Part shown: positions 36,221 to 45,068 of the stretch, in pieces
How positions within the stretch are numbered: position 1 is the stretch's first letter
How the letters are laid out: each line of letters starts with the position of its first letter
From: Palsa-892 sp963751615
Lineage (GTDB): Bacteria > Pseudomonadota > Alphaproteobacteria > Rhizobiales > Xanthobacteraceae
NCBI GenBank assembly: GCA_963751615.1
Contig: CAVVVG010000006.1
Coordinates: 124,001 to 188,000 of the forward strand
Reading direction: 5' to 3'
Length of the DNA: 64,000 bases
Notes under the pieces: model-generated
Told to the model about the DNA's origin: nothing
The model's database searches: none
The model's input: only the letters and a program-made list of their open reading frames with translations
Translations under genes and position numbers: made by a program

Positions 36221-37408
36221 CTACCGCTTGTTGCGGATCGGCACCGGCAGCTCGGAGATCGGGATCTCGCCGACGAGATCGAGCAAGTCGTTCTCGTCTT
36301 TGCCGCTCGCCTTGACCTTGAAGTGATACATCGGCTGCATCGCCTGATGATCTTCCTTTCGAAAAACCATTTTGCCCTTGGGGGTGTCGAATTCCATGCC
36401 CTCCATGGCAATGATCAACTTCTCGGTATCAGTGTCGCCGGCCTTCTTGATTGCGGCGACCACCGCGGCGGCGGCCGACATGCCGCCGGCGGTGAAGAAG
36501 TCAGGCGGGGCGTTGAACCGCTTCTGGTGCTCGGCCACCAGCCAGTCATTCATTGGGTTCTTCGGAAACCCGTAGTAGTAGTAGACGGCGCCTTGCATGC
36601 CCGGATAGTTCCTGTAGGGCTTCATCGCGGGCAAAATATTGCCGCCTGGCGCGAGCTCGATGCCGAACCGTTCGGGCTTCAGATCTGCGATCTTGGTCAA
36701 CGGATGCGGGCCGGCCCAGATAATCGCGATAACCTTGCGGCCGGGCTTGTCCTTCAACGCGTCGAATAAGCGTTGCGCCGAGGCAGTGAAGTCGGTGGTG
36801 GTTTGTGGCGCGTATTCCTCGAACACAACCTTCGTCGTGCTTTTGGTGTCGGCCAACGCCTGCTTAAGTGCCGCCACGCCATCGCGCCCGAACGCGTAGT
36901 CTTGCGCAAGCGTGGCGATTAGCACCTCGCCCTTGCCGAACGCCACTGCGGTGGCCATCGCGTCCTGAGTGGAGTTACGCGAAGTACGGAAGATGTAGCG
37001 GTTCCATTTGTCGCCGGTGATGGAATCGGCAACCGCCGGCTCGACGATTAGAATCCTCTTATTCTCTTCGGCCACCGGAAGCATCGCGAGCGCAGCGCCG
37101 GAGGACGTTGTGCCAATGGCTAGCGCCACCTTGTCGTCGGCATATGCCTGCTCGAGCAGCGACTTGGCCAGATCTGGTTTACCCTGATCGTCCTTGGAGA
37201 GGATCACGATCTTGCGACCATTTACCATCATCGTGCCACCGGTCAAATATTCCAAGCCGAGCATTAGCCCGGCCTCGGTCTGCTTGGCGTAGGCTTCTAG
37301 CGGACCAGTGCGTCCTGCCAACAGCGCAATCTTGATGTCTTGAGCGGACGCCGCGACCGGGGTCAACAATGTAATTGCGACGACAGTCCCGGTGATCAAC
37401 TTCTTCAT
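36221..37408 (-). CDS. livJ: Periplasmic branched-chain amino-acid-type binding protein
   Basis: The 395-residue protein starts with a signal peptide (KKLITGTVVAITLLTPVAAS) after a strong GGGGGAG site. The mature part is a type I periplasmic binding protein: IKIALLAGRTGPLEAYAKQ, LAIGTTSSGAALAMLPVAEE, YIFRTSRNSTQDAMATAVAF and GMSAAAAVVAAIKKAG. It captures the ligand for the LivHMGF transporter; the ligand could be leucine-like amino acids, amides or aromatic compounds. ATG 37408 is preferred over an in-frame start five codons earlier because of the ribosome-binding site. Confidence 0.93.
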   Translation of the reverse strand: MKKLITGTVVAITLLTPVAASAQDIKIALLAGRTGPLEAYAKQTEAGLMLGLEYLTGGTMMVNGRKIVILSKDDQGKPDLAKSLLEQAYADDKVALAIGTTSSGAALAMLPVAEENKRILIVEPAVADSITGDKWNRYIFRTSRNSTQDAMATAVAFGKGEVLIATLAQDYAFGRDGVAALKQALADTKSTTKVVFEEYAPQTTTDFTASAQRLFDALKDKPGRKVIAIIWAGPHPLTKIADLKPERFGIELAPGGNILPAMKPYRNYPGMQGAVYYYYGFPKNPMNDWLVAEHQKRFNAPPDFFTAGGMSAAAAVVAAIKKAGDTDTEKLIIAMEGMEFDTPKGKMVFRKEDHQAMQPMYHFKVKASGKDENDLLDLVGEIPISELPVPIRNKR

Positions 37409-37753
37409 TTCGCTCCCCCACAAAAGGACGATGATGTCTCAAGACCGACCACCACACCTCGCTGCTACCTGCAAGTGGCACTGGGCTAGGGCTTGATTGT
37501 GCGCAAGTTGACCCGTGCCACTGTTGAGCTGTCAAGTGACGCACGACCGCAAACATGAGCAGCTCGCTTCTATTTTCCCGTGGAAATCGCGCAGGTTCTG
37601 ATCGAACTACCCGCCGAATATAGCGGCGTCCCGCAGTCACGACAAAATCTGCTGACTGAACGCGCGCTTGAAACTCAATTCGGAAATGCGATTGAGGAGA
37701 TCAAAGAGGTCGAGAAGGCGATGATGCAAATACGATTGATTTATTTGATAATT
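37409..37753. other. Intergenic region between livJ and tRNA-Lys
   Basis: The liv operon promoter should be near 37409-37500. Between about 37660 and 37755 there is a gene-like stretch with no start (a frame ending ALETQFGNAIEEIKEVEK and then hydrophobic residues, stopping next to the tRNA), which may be a decayed fragment. No complete gene or integrase is seen. Confidence 0.45.
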
Positions 37754-37828
37754 TGGTGAGCCCGGATGGGATCGAACCATCGACACCGTGATTAAAAGTC
37801 ACGTGCTCTACCACTGAGCTACGGGCCC
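37754..37828 (-). tRNA. tRNA-Lys(UUU)
   Basis: On the minus strand it folds as a cloverleaf: acceptor GGGCCCG with CGGGCTC, D-arm GCTC-AGTGGTA-GAGC, anticodon stem CGTGA/TCACG around loop CTTTTAA (anticodon TTT), T-stem GATGG/CCATC around TTCGATC, and an encoded CCA end. The 3' end faces the liv operon, a common arrangement where an island has entered at a tRNA gene. Confidence 0.93.
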
Positions 37829-37965
37829 GCCGCTGAAAGACCTACGGATCGCGCGAGGTTGCGTCAATAGTAACCACAAGAAACCGTTTTGTTTATCAAA
37901 TAGCTGCGATAAGCTCATTTTTAGACGTCCGAGCCTATCGAAGTCACGCTGCCTGGAGTTTCTTG

Positions 37966-39132
37966 ATGCCCGTTCTTAATCGTATTGCCGATCGTGCCGA
38001 CGAGATTGCCGAATGGCGACGTGATTTTCACATGTATCCGGAACTTCAGTATGAAGTTCATCGGACAGCTGCGACCGTTGTCGACAGATTGAAACAATTC
38101 GGTTGCGACGAGGTTGTGTCCGGTATTGGCCGTACCGGTGTCGTCGGCGTGATCCGTGGTAGAAAACGCGCCAGCGGTAAGGTCGTCGGTATGCGCGCCG
38201 ACATGGATGCATTACCAATCGAGGAAGCCACGGGTCTGCCTTATGCATCTAAAATGCCCGGCAAAATGCATGCTTGTGGCCATGATGGACACACCTCCAT
38301 GTTGCTTGGCGCCGCGCGGCATCTGTGCGAGACGCGAAATTTTGATGGCACGGCTGTGGTGATTTTCCAGCCAGCGGAAGAGGGTGGTGCCGGTGCCAAG
38401 GCCATGATCGACGATGGCCTGCTGGATCGTTTCAATATTCAGGAGATCTATGGCCTTCACAACTATCCTGGCCTTCCACTCGGAAAATTTGCCATCAAAC
38501 CTGGCGCACTAATGGCTGCTGCCGATCGAATCCGGATCGATGTTGAGGGGTTGGGCGGCCATGCAGCTCGTCCGCATCGTGCGGTCGACACCGTGCTTGT
38601 TGGCTGCGCCATTATCAATGGATTGCAGCACATCGTCTCGCGCAATGTTGATCCGTTGGAGAGTGCAGTTATTTCGATCACAATGTTTCAGGCAGGAACA
38701 ACGGACAACGTAATTCCGCAAACTGCTCATCTGCGCGGTACCGCTCGCAGCCTTGATCCGACGGTGCGTGATCTCTTAGAAAAACGAATTAACGAGACCG
38801 CCGAAGGAATTGCGAAGGCCCACGGTGCGAAAGTGACGGTAAATTATTCGCGCGACTATCCGGTGGTAGTGAACGATCCGGGTGCAACCGAATTTGCCGG
38901 GAAAGTGGCGCGAGAAATCGTCGGCGACAATAACTTTAATGAAGCTGTAGTCCCGGTCATGGGCGGTGAAGACTTTGCGTTCATGCTCGAAAAGCGTCCC
39001 GGCGCGTTTATCTTCATGGGCAATGGCGATACGGCAAATTTGCATCACCCAGCCTATGATTTTAATGACATGGCGATCCCGTTTGGCTCCTCGTATTGGG
39101 TACGCCTCGTCGAGACAGCGATGCCCGCCTGA
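37966..39132 (+). CDS. M20-family aminoacylase/hippurate hydrolase-like amidohydrolase
   Basis: The 388-residue enzyme belongs to the M20D metallopeptidase group that removes acyl groups from amino acids (hippuricase, N-acyl amino-acid hydrolases, IAA-amino-acid hydrolases). Motifs are EWRRDFHMYPELQYEVHRTA, MRADMDALPIEE, the metal-site MHACGHDGHTSMLLGAAR, FQPAEEGGAGAKAMIDDG with the catalytic Glu, GGHAARPHRAVD in the dimerisation domain, and GGEDFAFMLEKRPGAF at the end. ATG 37966 has GGAG eight bases ahead. It is unrelated in strand to the liv operon but could share amino-acid scavenging. Confidence 0.93.
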   Translation: MPVLNRIADRADEIAEWRRDFHMYPELQYEVHRTAATVVDRLKQFGCDEVVSGIGRTGVVGVIRGRKRASGKVVGMRADMDALPIEEATGLPYASKMPGKMHACGHDGHTSMLLGAARHLCETRNFDGTAVVIFQPAEEGGAGAKAMIDDGLLDRFNIQEIYGLHNYPGLPLGKFAIKPGALMAAADRIRIDVEGLGGHAARPHRAVDTVLVGCAIINGLQHIVSRNVDPLESAVISITMFQAGTTDNVIPQTAHLRGTARSLDPTVRDLLEKRINETAEGIAKAHGAKVTVNYSRDYPVVVNDPGATEFAGKVAREIVGDNNFNEAVVPVMGGEDFAFMLEKRPGAFIFMGNGDTANLHHPAYDFNDMAIPFGSSYWVRLVETAMPA

Positions 39133-39200
39133 TTTTGGCGCTAATCTGCAGGGTTCATTACGTAAGCATTTCCACGCAGTTACGCCCTATTGCCCAAATG

Positions 39201-39214
39201 ATAACGCGCGTTAT
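39201..39214. promoter_or_regulatory. Candidate MarR operator (14-bp perfect palindrome)
   Basis: ATAACGCGCGTTAT is a perfect 14-bp palindrome, followed at once by the related half-site-like TATTATCGCACGTTAG. It lies 24 bp before the marR start and suits autoregulation of the marR-emrA-emrB operon. Binding is inferred. Confidence 0.5.
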
Positions 39215-39238
39215 ATTATCGCACGTTAGGGCATTTTG

Positions 39239-39697
39239 ATGAAATCGCCGAATGAGCGCAATTTAATCTTTCTGCTGCATGAGGTTGCGCATTTGATGCG
39301 CACTTGCGCGGACAAGCGCGCGCGTGAACGTGGCATGACTCGTGCGCAGTTCGTGATCTTGAAACGTTTATCCCGTACGCCCGGTCTCTCGCAGAACGAG
39401 CTCGCCGAGATTGTAGAAGTCGAACCGATCACCATTGCGCGGCTGATCGACCGGCTGGAGGCGAGGGGACTGGTCGAACGCCGGAAAGATCCAAAAGATC
39501 GCAGGATTCATCGACTCCACCTTCAGCCGAAAGCCAATCCAATTCTTCGCGAGATCAACGAATATCTCGCGGAATTGGAAATAATGATGGTCGATGGCAT
39601 CGAGCGGCGGACATTCGATGCTACGCTAAATGCGCTCAACAGGATCAAATCTAATTTGCTCGCCGGGGCGCAAACGGTCGGAAAATCGGCGAGATAA
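39239..39697 (+). CDS. MarR-family transcriptional regulator
   Basis: The 152-residue protein is a winged-helix MarR regulator: helix AHLMRTCADKRARERGMTRA, then QFVILKRLSRTPGLSQNELA, the recognition helix ITIARLIDRLEARGLVERRK, and the wing DPKDRRIHRLHLQP. MarR proteins are dimers released from DNA by small toxic ligands. It is first in a transcript with the efflux genes, six bp before emrA-like, so it is very likely their local repressor. A palindrome just upstream could be its operator. Confidence 0.92.
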   Translation: MKSPNERNLIFLLHEVAHLMRTCADKRARERGMTRAQFVILKRLSRTPGLSQNELAEIVEVEPITIARLIDRLEARGLVERRKDPKDRRIHRLHLQPKANPILREINEYLAELEIMMVDGIERRTFDATLNALNRIKSNLLAGAQTVGKSAR

Positions 39698-39702
39698 ATG
39701 TC

Positions 39703-40845
39703 ATGTTATTTGTTCCCGAAGAACTCCGAAAATCTCCAGCCGCCCAAATTATTCGCCGGCGTTACACTGATGCAAAAGGCTATGTCGATCATCTGCGTAA
39801 GAATCCGAAACGGCTGCGCCTAATCTTAATGATTGGTGGCGTCGCGATTGTTGCTTTTGTAGCACTATTTTTCTGGATAACCGCCGGCCGTTACGTATCG
39901 ACCGATAACGCATACGTTCGAGCTGCCAAGCTCATGGTCTCGACTGATATCACGGGCATTGTTTCGGAAGTGGACGTGAAAGAAGGTCAGTATGTCAGGG
40001 CAGGTGACGTGCTGTTTCGCGTAGATCCAAAACCGTTTCAGATCGCACTGAACAGTGCCAAGGCCAATCTTGAAACGACGCGTTTGAATATCGAAGCGAT
40101 GAAACAGGATTATCGGCGCATTCTGAGCGACATTGCGAGCGTGCAGGCGCAGGTGGATCTCGCCGAAGCCAATTACGATCGTTCGGCGGCGCTCGTCAAA
40201 ACTGGCAGCGCATCGAAGGCGAACTACGATCAGACCCGCTTCACCTACGAGGCCGGAAAGAAACAACTCCAGGCGCTGAATGATCAGGCCAAAGTTGCAC
40301 TCACTCGTCTCGGTGGAAACCCGGATATCGAAGCGACGCAGCACCCACAATATCTGCAAGCGAAAACACAAGTCGACGAAATGCAGCGTCAACTCGATCA
40401 CACCATCATTCGTGCGCCCTTCAACGGCGTTGTCACGCAAGTCGCGGCCCTACAGCCAGGTACGTACCTCGTGTCGCAGACCGCTGCATTGACGAATACC
40501 GGCGCGGTCGGCCTCGTTTCGACCGACGATGTCTGGGTCGAGGCGAATATGAAGGAAACCGATCTCACTTATGTGCGGCCCGGTAACAAGGTTGATATTT
40601 GGGTCGACACATATCCTGATCACTTCTGGACCGGTACGGTCGAAAGTATCAGTCCGGCGAGCGGTGCCGAATTCTCGTTGCTTCCCGCACAAAATTCGAG
40701 CGGCAATTGGGTAAAGGTCGTTCAGCGCATTACGGTGAAAGTGAAGATTGATCGCAGACCAGAGGACCCGCCATTGCGCGCGGGCATGAGCAGCTTTGTA
40801 GAGATTGACACCAAGCACCGGCGCAGCCTGTTTGAATATTTCTGA
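39703..40845 (+). CDS. HlyD/EmrA-family efflux adaptor
   Basis: The 380-residue membrane-fusion protein links an inner-membrane pump to an outer-membrane channel. A cytosolic tail precedes one helix (LILMIGGVAIVAFVALFFWI), then the EmrA-type STDNAYVRAAKLMVS, the biotinyl-lipoyl hairpin part EVDVKEGQYVRAGDVLFRVD, a coiled-coil hairpin at about residues 115-225, and IIRAPFNGVVTQVAALQPG. The gene overlaps no neighbour but lies 6 bp after marR and 12 bp before the MFS gene. With them it forms an EmrAB-type multidrug or fatty-acid-like efflux unit. Confidence 0.93.
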   Translation: MLFVPEELRKSPAAQIIRRRYTDAKGYVDHLRKNPKRLRLILMIGGVAIVAFVALFFWITAGRYVSTDNAYVRAAKLMVSTDITGIVSEVDVKEGQYVRAGDVLFRVDPKPFQIALNSAKANLETTRLNIEAMKQDYRRILSDIASVQAQVDLAEANYDRSAALVKTGSASKANYDQTRFTYEAGKKQLQALNDQAKVALTRLGGNPDIEATQHPQYLQAKTQVDEMQRQLDHTIIRAPFNGVVTQVAALQPGTYLVSQTAALTNTGAVGLVSTDDVWVEANMKETDLTYVRPGNKVDIWVDTYPDHFWTGTVESISPASGAEFSLLPAQNSSGNWVKVVQRITVKVKIDRRPEDPPLRAGMSSFVEIDTKHRRSLFEYF

Positions 40846-40857
40846 GGACGCAGTCCT

Positions 40858-42423
40858 ATGAGCGCTGCTTCTGCTGCGATTCCACAATCACCTAGTATCA
40901 AGGCAGAAGGCGCGCATCGCTATATCATTTCGGTTTGCGCCATGATCGCGACTTTGATGCAGGCGCTTGATAATACAATCGCGAATGTCGCTCTTCACTA
41001 TATGCAGGGAAGCTTGTCAGCAACACCCGATCAGATCACGTGGGTGCTGACCTCGTACGTGATCGCAGCCGCAATCATGACGGCGCCAGTTGGATGGTTG
41101 ACCGCAAGATTTGGCCGAAAGAATTTTTTTGTAACTTGTGTGGCCGGCTTCACGATCGCTTCGATCCTTTGTGGACTTGCAGAGTCACTGACACAGATTG
41201 TCATTTTCCGTATTCTGCAAGGAGCTTTTGGCGCGGCGCTCGTACCGCTTTCGCAATCGACGATGCTGGATCTTTACACAGTGCAGGAGCGGGGCACGGC
41301 GATGGCCGTTTGGGGAATGGGCGTGATGGTCGGGCCTATTCTGGGGCCGACCCTCGGCGGGTACCTGACGGATGCCTATAGCTGGCGTTGGGTATTTTAT
41401 ATCAACGTTCCATTCGGCATTATCGCAATCACTGGCTTATGGCTGTTTCTTAAGGACAATACGAAGAATGATAAATTACGTTTTGATTGGATCGGCTTCG
41501 CCGTTCTCAGTCTCGGACTCGGCGCACTTCAACTGTTTCTGGATAGGGGCGAGCAAAAGGATTGGCTCGGCTCAACCGAAATCGTGATTTATCTCGTGCT
41601 TTGCGGGCTCGGCTTTTATCTTTTCGCTGTGCATATGTGGCTTGCGGAAAAGCCCTTCATTACGCCCGCGATGTTCCGTGATCGAAACTTTTTTACGAGC
41701 CTTTTCATCATGTTCGGAATTGGCGCGATATTGCTTTCGAGCTCGGCGGTGCTCGCGCCTTATTTGCAAACTCTTGGCGGCTATTCAGTTACGACAACGG
41801 GACTGCTAATGGCGCCGCGCGGTTTGGGCACAATGGCCGCAATGTTTGTCGCAGGAAAACTCGCAGCGCGCTACGACCCGCGTGCACTACTGGTATTTGG
41901 AAGCATGTGTCTCGTGTTCTCGTTCTGGCAGATGGTCGGTTGGACGCCGGATATCAGCATCCGGTCGATTACGATTACCGGGATCATTCAAGGTTTCGGG
42001 CTCGGCTTTCTGTTTGTTCCGCTGAATGTCATCGCGTTTTCTACTTTATCGCCGCAATACAGGACGGAAGGGACCGGTATCATCAATCTCGTACGCAATA
42101 TCGGAAGCGCCATCGGCGTATCGATTTCCTCCGTCTTGCTTGTACAAAGTGGACAGATCATGCATGCGCAGCTCGCCGAACACATCACGCCTTTCAATCG
42201 AATGCTGCAGAGCGGTGGCGCATATCTTTATTGGAACCTTACGACACATAATGGTCTTGCCGCTATCAATGGTGAGATTACGCGTCAGGCGATGATTATT
42301 TCCTATGCAAACGATTTCAAATTTATGCTTCTCATCAGCCTACCGGCGGCATTTTTGGTTTGGATCATGAAACGCCCACCTCGTATTTCGAAAACTGCGG
42401 ACGCTACCGCGGTCATGGATTAA
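40858..42423 (+). CDS. DHA2-family MFS efflux pump (EmrB-like)
   Basis: The 521-residue protein has 14 predicted membrane helices. Signature parts are the helix-1 motif MQALDNTIANVALHYMQGSL, the VLTSYVIAAAIMTAPVGWLT of helix 2, the loop RFGRKNFF, RILQGAFGAALVPLSQS, and the motif-C-like GMGVMVGPILGPTLGGYLTD. It is the proton-driven pump partner of the adjacent HlyD-type adaptor. The gene ends before the first superoxide dismutase, which starts 26 bp later and may be co-transcribed. Confidence 0.94.
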   Translation: MSAASAAIPQSPSIKAEGAHRYIISVCAMIATLMQALDNTIANVALHYMQGSLSATPDQITWVLTSYVIAAAIMTAPVGWLTARFGRKNFFVTCVAGFTIASILCGLAESLTQIVIFRILQGAFGAALVPLSQSTMLDLYTVQERGTAMAVWGMGVMVGPILGPTLGGYLTDAYSWRWVFYINVPFGIIAITGLWLFLKDNTKNDKLRFDWIGFAVLSLGLGALQLFLDRGEQKDWLGSTEIVIYLVLCGLGFYLFAVHMWLAEKPFITPAMFRDRNFFTSLFIMFGIGAILLSSSAVLAPYLQTLGGYSVTTTGLLMAPRGLGTMAAMFVAGKLAARYDPRALLVFGSMCLVFSFWQMVGWTPDISIRSITITGIIQGFGLGFLFVPLNVIAFSTLSPQYRTEGTGIINLVRNIGSAIGVSISSVLLVQSGQIMHAQLAEHITPFNRMLQSGGAYLYWNLTTHNGLAAINGEITRQAMIISYANDFKFMLLISLPAAFLVWIMKRPPRISKTADATAVMD

Positions 42424-42449
42424 TATTTGCTACAAAGAGGAAAGAGAGC

Positions 42450-43193
42450 ATGTACAAAATCACACGCCGCGCTTTTGTTGCGGTAACAGCAGCAATCGCG
42501 GCCCTCGCGAAATCAGATATTGCTTTGGCGCAGACCTCGGACCCCCAGCCTGCCGCTAATTCTGGTACGACGCCGCCGGAGCCGCCGATTGGCCCTTCGG
42601 GGCCTTTCGTTCAGCCGCCTCTTCCTTTTGGGGAGGGAGATCTGATGCCGTTTATCGGCCAGCGCACCGTTGCACTTCACTATCGACGCCACCATGCGAG
42701 TTACTACAATAATTTAAATATTATCACGAAGGGCAGGAAGTACGCTGAGATGAAACTCGAGCGGATCATCACCGAGGGATTCAAGGACGACGACAAGAGC
42801 TTCTTTAACAATGCGGGCCAGGCATGGAACCACGACCGTTATTGGGAAACCTTGAAGCCGGGCGGCGCAAAAGTACCGGGTGGCCGGCTTGCGCAATTGA
42901 TTTATGACAATTTTGGTTCGCTCGGTGAAATGAAGACCAAAATGGTCAACGCGTCTGCGAGCGTTTTTGGCTCGGGCTGGACTTGGCTTGTGCAAGACGG
43001 CTCGCGGCTTTCTATCCTCAATACTTCGGGCGGCGATGGACCACTGACTTCGGGCAAGACCGCACTCTTCGGTATCGATGTTTGGGAGCACGCGTATTAT
43101 CTCGATTACGAAAACCGCCGTCCGGAGCATGTGAAGGCAATCCTGGACAACTTGATCAATTGGGATGTGGTCGCGAGCCGACTTGAGGTTTGA
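42450..43193 (+). CDS. Tat-exported Fe-type superoxide dismutase (copy 1)
   Basis: The 247-residue protein starts with a twin-arginine signal (ITRRAFVAVTAAIAALAK, ending ALAQ) and a proline-rich linker, then a full Fe/Mn superoxide dismutase domain. Likely metal ligands are H77 (in VALHYRRHH), H128 (QAWNH), D210 and H214 (DVWEHAYYLDY). Gln124 in NNAGQAWNH sits where Fe enzymes have their second-shell Gln, and the Mn-type Gln loop is replaced by SGGDGPL, so an Fe type is expected. GAGGAAAGAG precedes ATG 42450. Most such enzymes are cytosolic; export by Tat points to a folded, metal-loaded enzyme acting in the periplasm. Confidence 0.92.
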   Translation: MYKITRRAFVAVTAAIAALAKSDIALAQTSDPQPAANSGTTPPEPPIGPSGPFVQPPLPFGEGDLMPFIGQRTVALHYRRHHASYYNNLNIITKGRKYAEMKLERIITEGFKDDDKSFFNNAGQAWNHDRYWETLKPGGAKVPGGRLAQLIYDNFGSLGEMKTKMVNASASVFGSGWTWLVQDGSRLSILNTSGGDGPLTSGKTALFGIDVWEHAYYLDYENRRPEHVKAILDNLINWDVVASRLEV

Positions 43194-43394
43194 TAGTCCC
43201 TGTTCTCGGTGGCAATCGGGCGTGATCAATGGAGTAAGCCGCGCGATCTCTGGTATAATCACCTTGGATTGTGCCGGCGTGTTTATTGAACGCTTGTCGT
43301 TTTCCACGGCCATTCTAGACTTTCGGCCGACCTACCGGCGGTGCCGTGATGGCAGCGGCCCGACCACTAATGTTGATAAATGAGGGAGGAATTT

Positions 43395-44093
43395 ATGTCT
43401 GATATTACCCGTCGCGCGCTCATTGCTAGCGCGGCAGCAGCAGCGACAATCGGAAAACCTTATATTTCATTAGCGCAGGCACCCGCCGCGTCGCCAGAAG
43501 GGCCGTTCAAGCAGCCGCCACTTCCGTTCCAAGAAGCACAGCTCGCGCCAGTGATTGGTGCACGGACAGTCACATTACACTACGGACGCCATCACGCGAG
43601 CTACTACGCAAACCTCAATAACATTACGAAGGGAACAAATTACAACACCATGACTTTGGAACAGATTATTGTGGAGGGGAACAAAGATAACGACCGCCGT
43701 TTCTTCAACAATGCCGGTCAGGCTTGGAACCACGAACTATACTGGGCAATGCTGAAGCCCGGCGGTGCCAAGGCACCCGCCGCCAAGCTCGCGCAGTTAA
43801 TCAACGAGAGTTTTGGTTCTCTCGATGAACTGAAGACAAAAATGGTTGCATCAGCGGGCACAGTATTTGGTTCCGGCTGGACCTGGCTCATTCAAGATGG
43901 ACCCAAACTCGCAATCCTGAATACGTCGGGCGGCGATGGCCCGTTGACCAGCGGAAAAACCGCACTGCTGGGAATTGATGTTTGGGAGCACGCCTATTAT
44001 CTCGATTATGAAAACCGCCGCACGGACCACGTGAAAGCGGTGCTCGATAACATCATCAATTGGGATGTCGTGGCAAACCGCCTGACAGCGTAA
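43395..44093 (+). CDS. Tat-exported Fe-type superoxide dismutase (copy 2)
   Basis: This 232-residue paralogue of the preceding gene also has a twin-arginine signal (ITRRALIASAAAAATIG, cleaved after SLAQA) and the same domain. Ligands would be H62, H113, D195 and H199; Gln109 marks the Fe type. It differs from copy 1 in a shorter linker and many exchanged surface residues, so the duplication is not recent. GGGAGGAA lies ahead of ATG 43395. About 200 bp separate the two copies, perhaps with a separate promoter. Its stop is 3 bp from the convergent regulator gene. Confidence 0.92.
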   Translation: MSDITRRALIASAAAAATIGKPYISLAQAPAASPEGPFKQPPLPFQEAQLAPVIGARTVTLHYGRHHASYYANLNNITKGTNYNTMTLEQIIVEGNKDNDRRFFNNAGQAWNHELYWAMLKPGGAKAPAAKLAQLINESFGSLDELKTKMVASAGTVFGSGWTWLIQDGPKLAILNTSGGDGPLTSGKTALLGIDVWEHAYYLDYENRRTDHVKAVLDNIINWDVVANRLTA

Positions 44094-44096
44094 TCA

Positions 44097-44993
44097 CTAT
44101 CGATTGAATAAAACGCTCCCGGCCTCGGTGGTATCGTAACCACCGAGGGCGGCAGCGCGTTCATAAAATACCGATGTACGCGTTAGTTCGAATAGGGATT
44201 GTGGTCCCGCCTCAAAATAGTCTCTGCGGTGCATCGCCAAATCGAAACGTTCCCAGATCAGCGGAATAAAATCGAGCCCGCGCGTAACGGCGACGGCACG
44301 GGTTGCGATTCCGCAATCGGCACGACCTTCGCGCACCGCTAGCGCAAGATCGTCGCCCGTGCGCGCACTAATGCTGCGCGTCAACGACTCAAATTCAACT
44401 CCGCTGAGTTTGGCAAGCCGCATTAGCAAAGCTTGCGCGCCGGCTCCAGTTTGCCTCTCGGCGATTCTCGCGCATTTCGTGGCAACATCCTGGATCGTTC
44501 TGATACCGAGCGGATTTCCGTGTGCGACGACGATCCCTTGTTCGCGTTTGGCCCAACTGATCAACACCGCGTCCACGAGTGTGCTGTCGTTAGCGATCGC
44601 AACAATATTTGCATTTTCATCTTCCCCCTCGAGATTGTGCAAATGAATGCCGGCGATCATCGCCTCTTGGGTCCGCAACCGGCGCAGACCGCTTTGGCTT
44701 CCTTCAGAAAGAAGCGCTAATCCTGAATTGCTTTCGCGCAACGCCCATTCGAGCAAGGGATCGTGACTGCCGCCCACAATGGGAGGCGAAAGCGGGACGC
44801 GCAGCCCATCTGGCTGACTGAGACCGGCAGCTAACCATTGATCAAGCAATGCCTTTGGAAATAACCACTTGCCGGTCGCTTTGGTGCAGGGAATGCGTGC
44901 TTCAGCCACCAGTTCGTAGAGTTTGCGCTCGCCAAGACGGAGATAATCCGCAGCTTCCGCGGTCGTTAGGTACTCGTGTTTCAGCCTGTCCAT
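44097..44993 (-). CDS. Regulator with excisionase-type HTH and molybdate/tungstate-binding-protein-like domain
   Basis: The 298-residue protein starts with an excisionase/MerR-like HTH (EYLTTAEAADYLRLGERKLY and then KWLFPKALLDQWL). From about residue 70 it resembles a periplasmic binding protein lobe pair: GSHDPLLEWALRE, GIHLHNLEGEDENANIVAI, AKREQGIVVAHGNPLGI, RQTGAGAQALLMRLA and ADCGIATRAVAV. Such one-component proteins sense oxyanions directly. It is divergent from a tungstate transport operon, so it is probably its regulator, with tungstate or molybdate as ligand; that link is inferred from position. A 10-bp-spaced direct repeat overlaps its start. Confidence 0.85.
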   Translation of the reverse strand: MDRLKHEYLTTAEAADYLRLGERKLYELVAEARIPCTKATGKWLFPKALLDQWLAAGLSQPDGLRVPLSPPIVGGSHDPLLEWALRESNSGLALLSEGSQSGLRRLRTQEAMIAGIHLHNLEGEDENANIVAIANDSTLVDAVLISWAKREQGIVVAHGNPLGIRTIQDVATKCARIAERQTGAGAQALLMRLAKLSGVEFESLTRSISARTGDDLALAVREGRADCGIATRAVAVTRGLDFIPLIWERFDLAMHRRDYFEAGPQSLFELTRTSVFYERAAALGGYDTTEAGSVLFNR

Positions 44994-44996
44994 GAA

Positions 44997-45014
44997 TGCA
45001 TATTACTGCATATT
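44997..45014. promoter_or_regulatory. Candidate operator: TGCATATT direct repeat, one helical turn apart
   Basis: TGCATATT occurs at 44997-45004 and 45007-45014, start to start 10 bp, just upstream of the regulator ATG and about 55 bp before tupB. The position between divergent genes and the spacing suit a regulator that contacts the same face of DNA twice. Binding by the neighbouring HTH protein is inferred. Confidence 0.45.
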
Positions 45015-45068
45015 TTCGGAAAATTGCTACTTTGTTCAAAAAATGCGTTCCTGTGCGCAGGAATCGTC

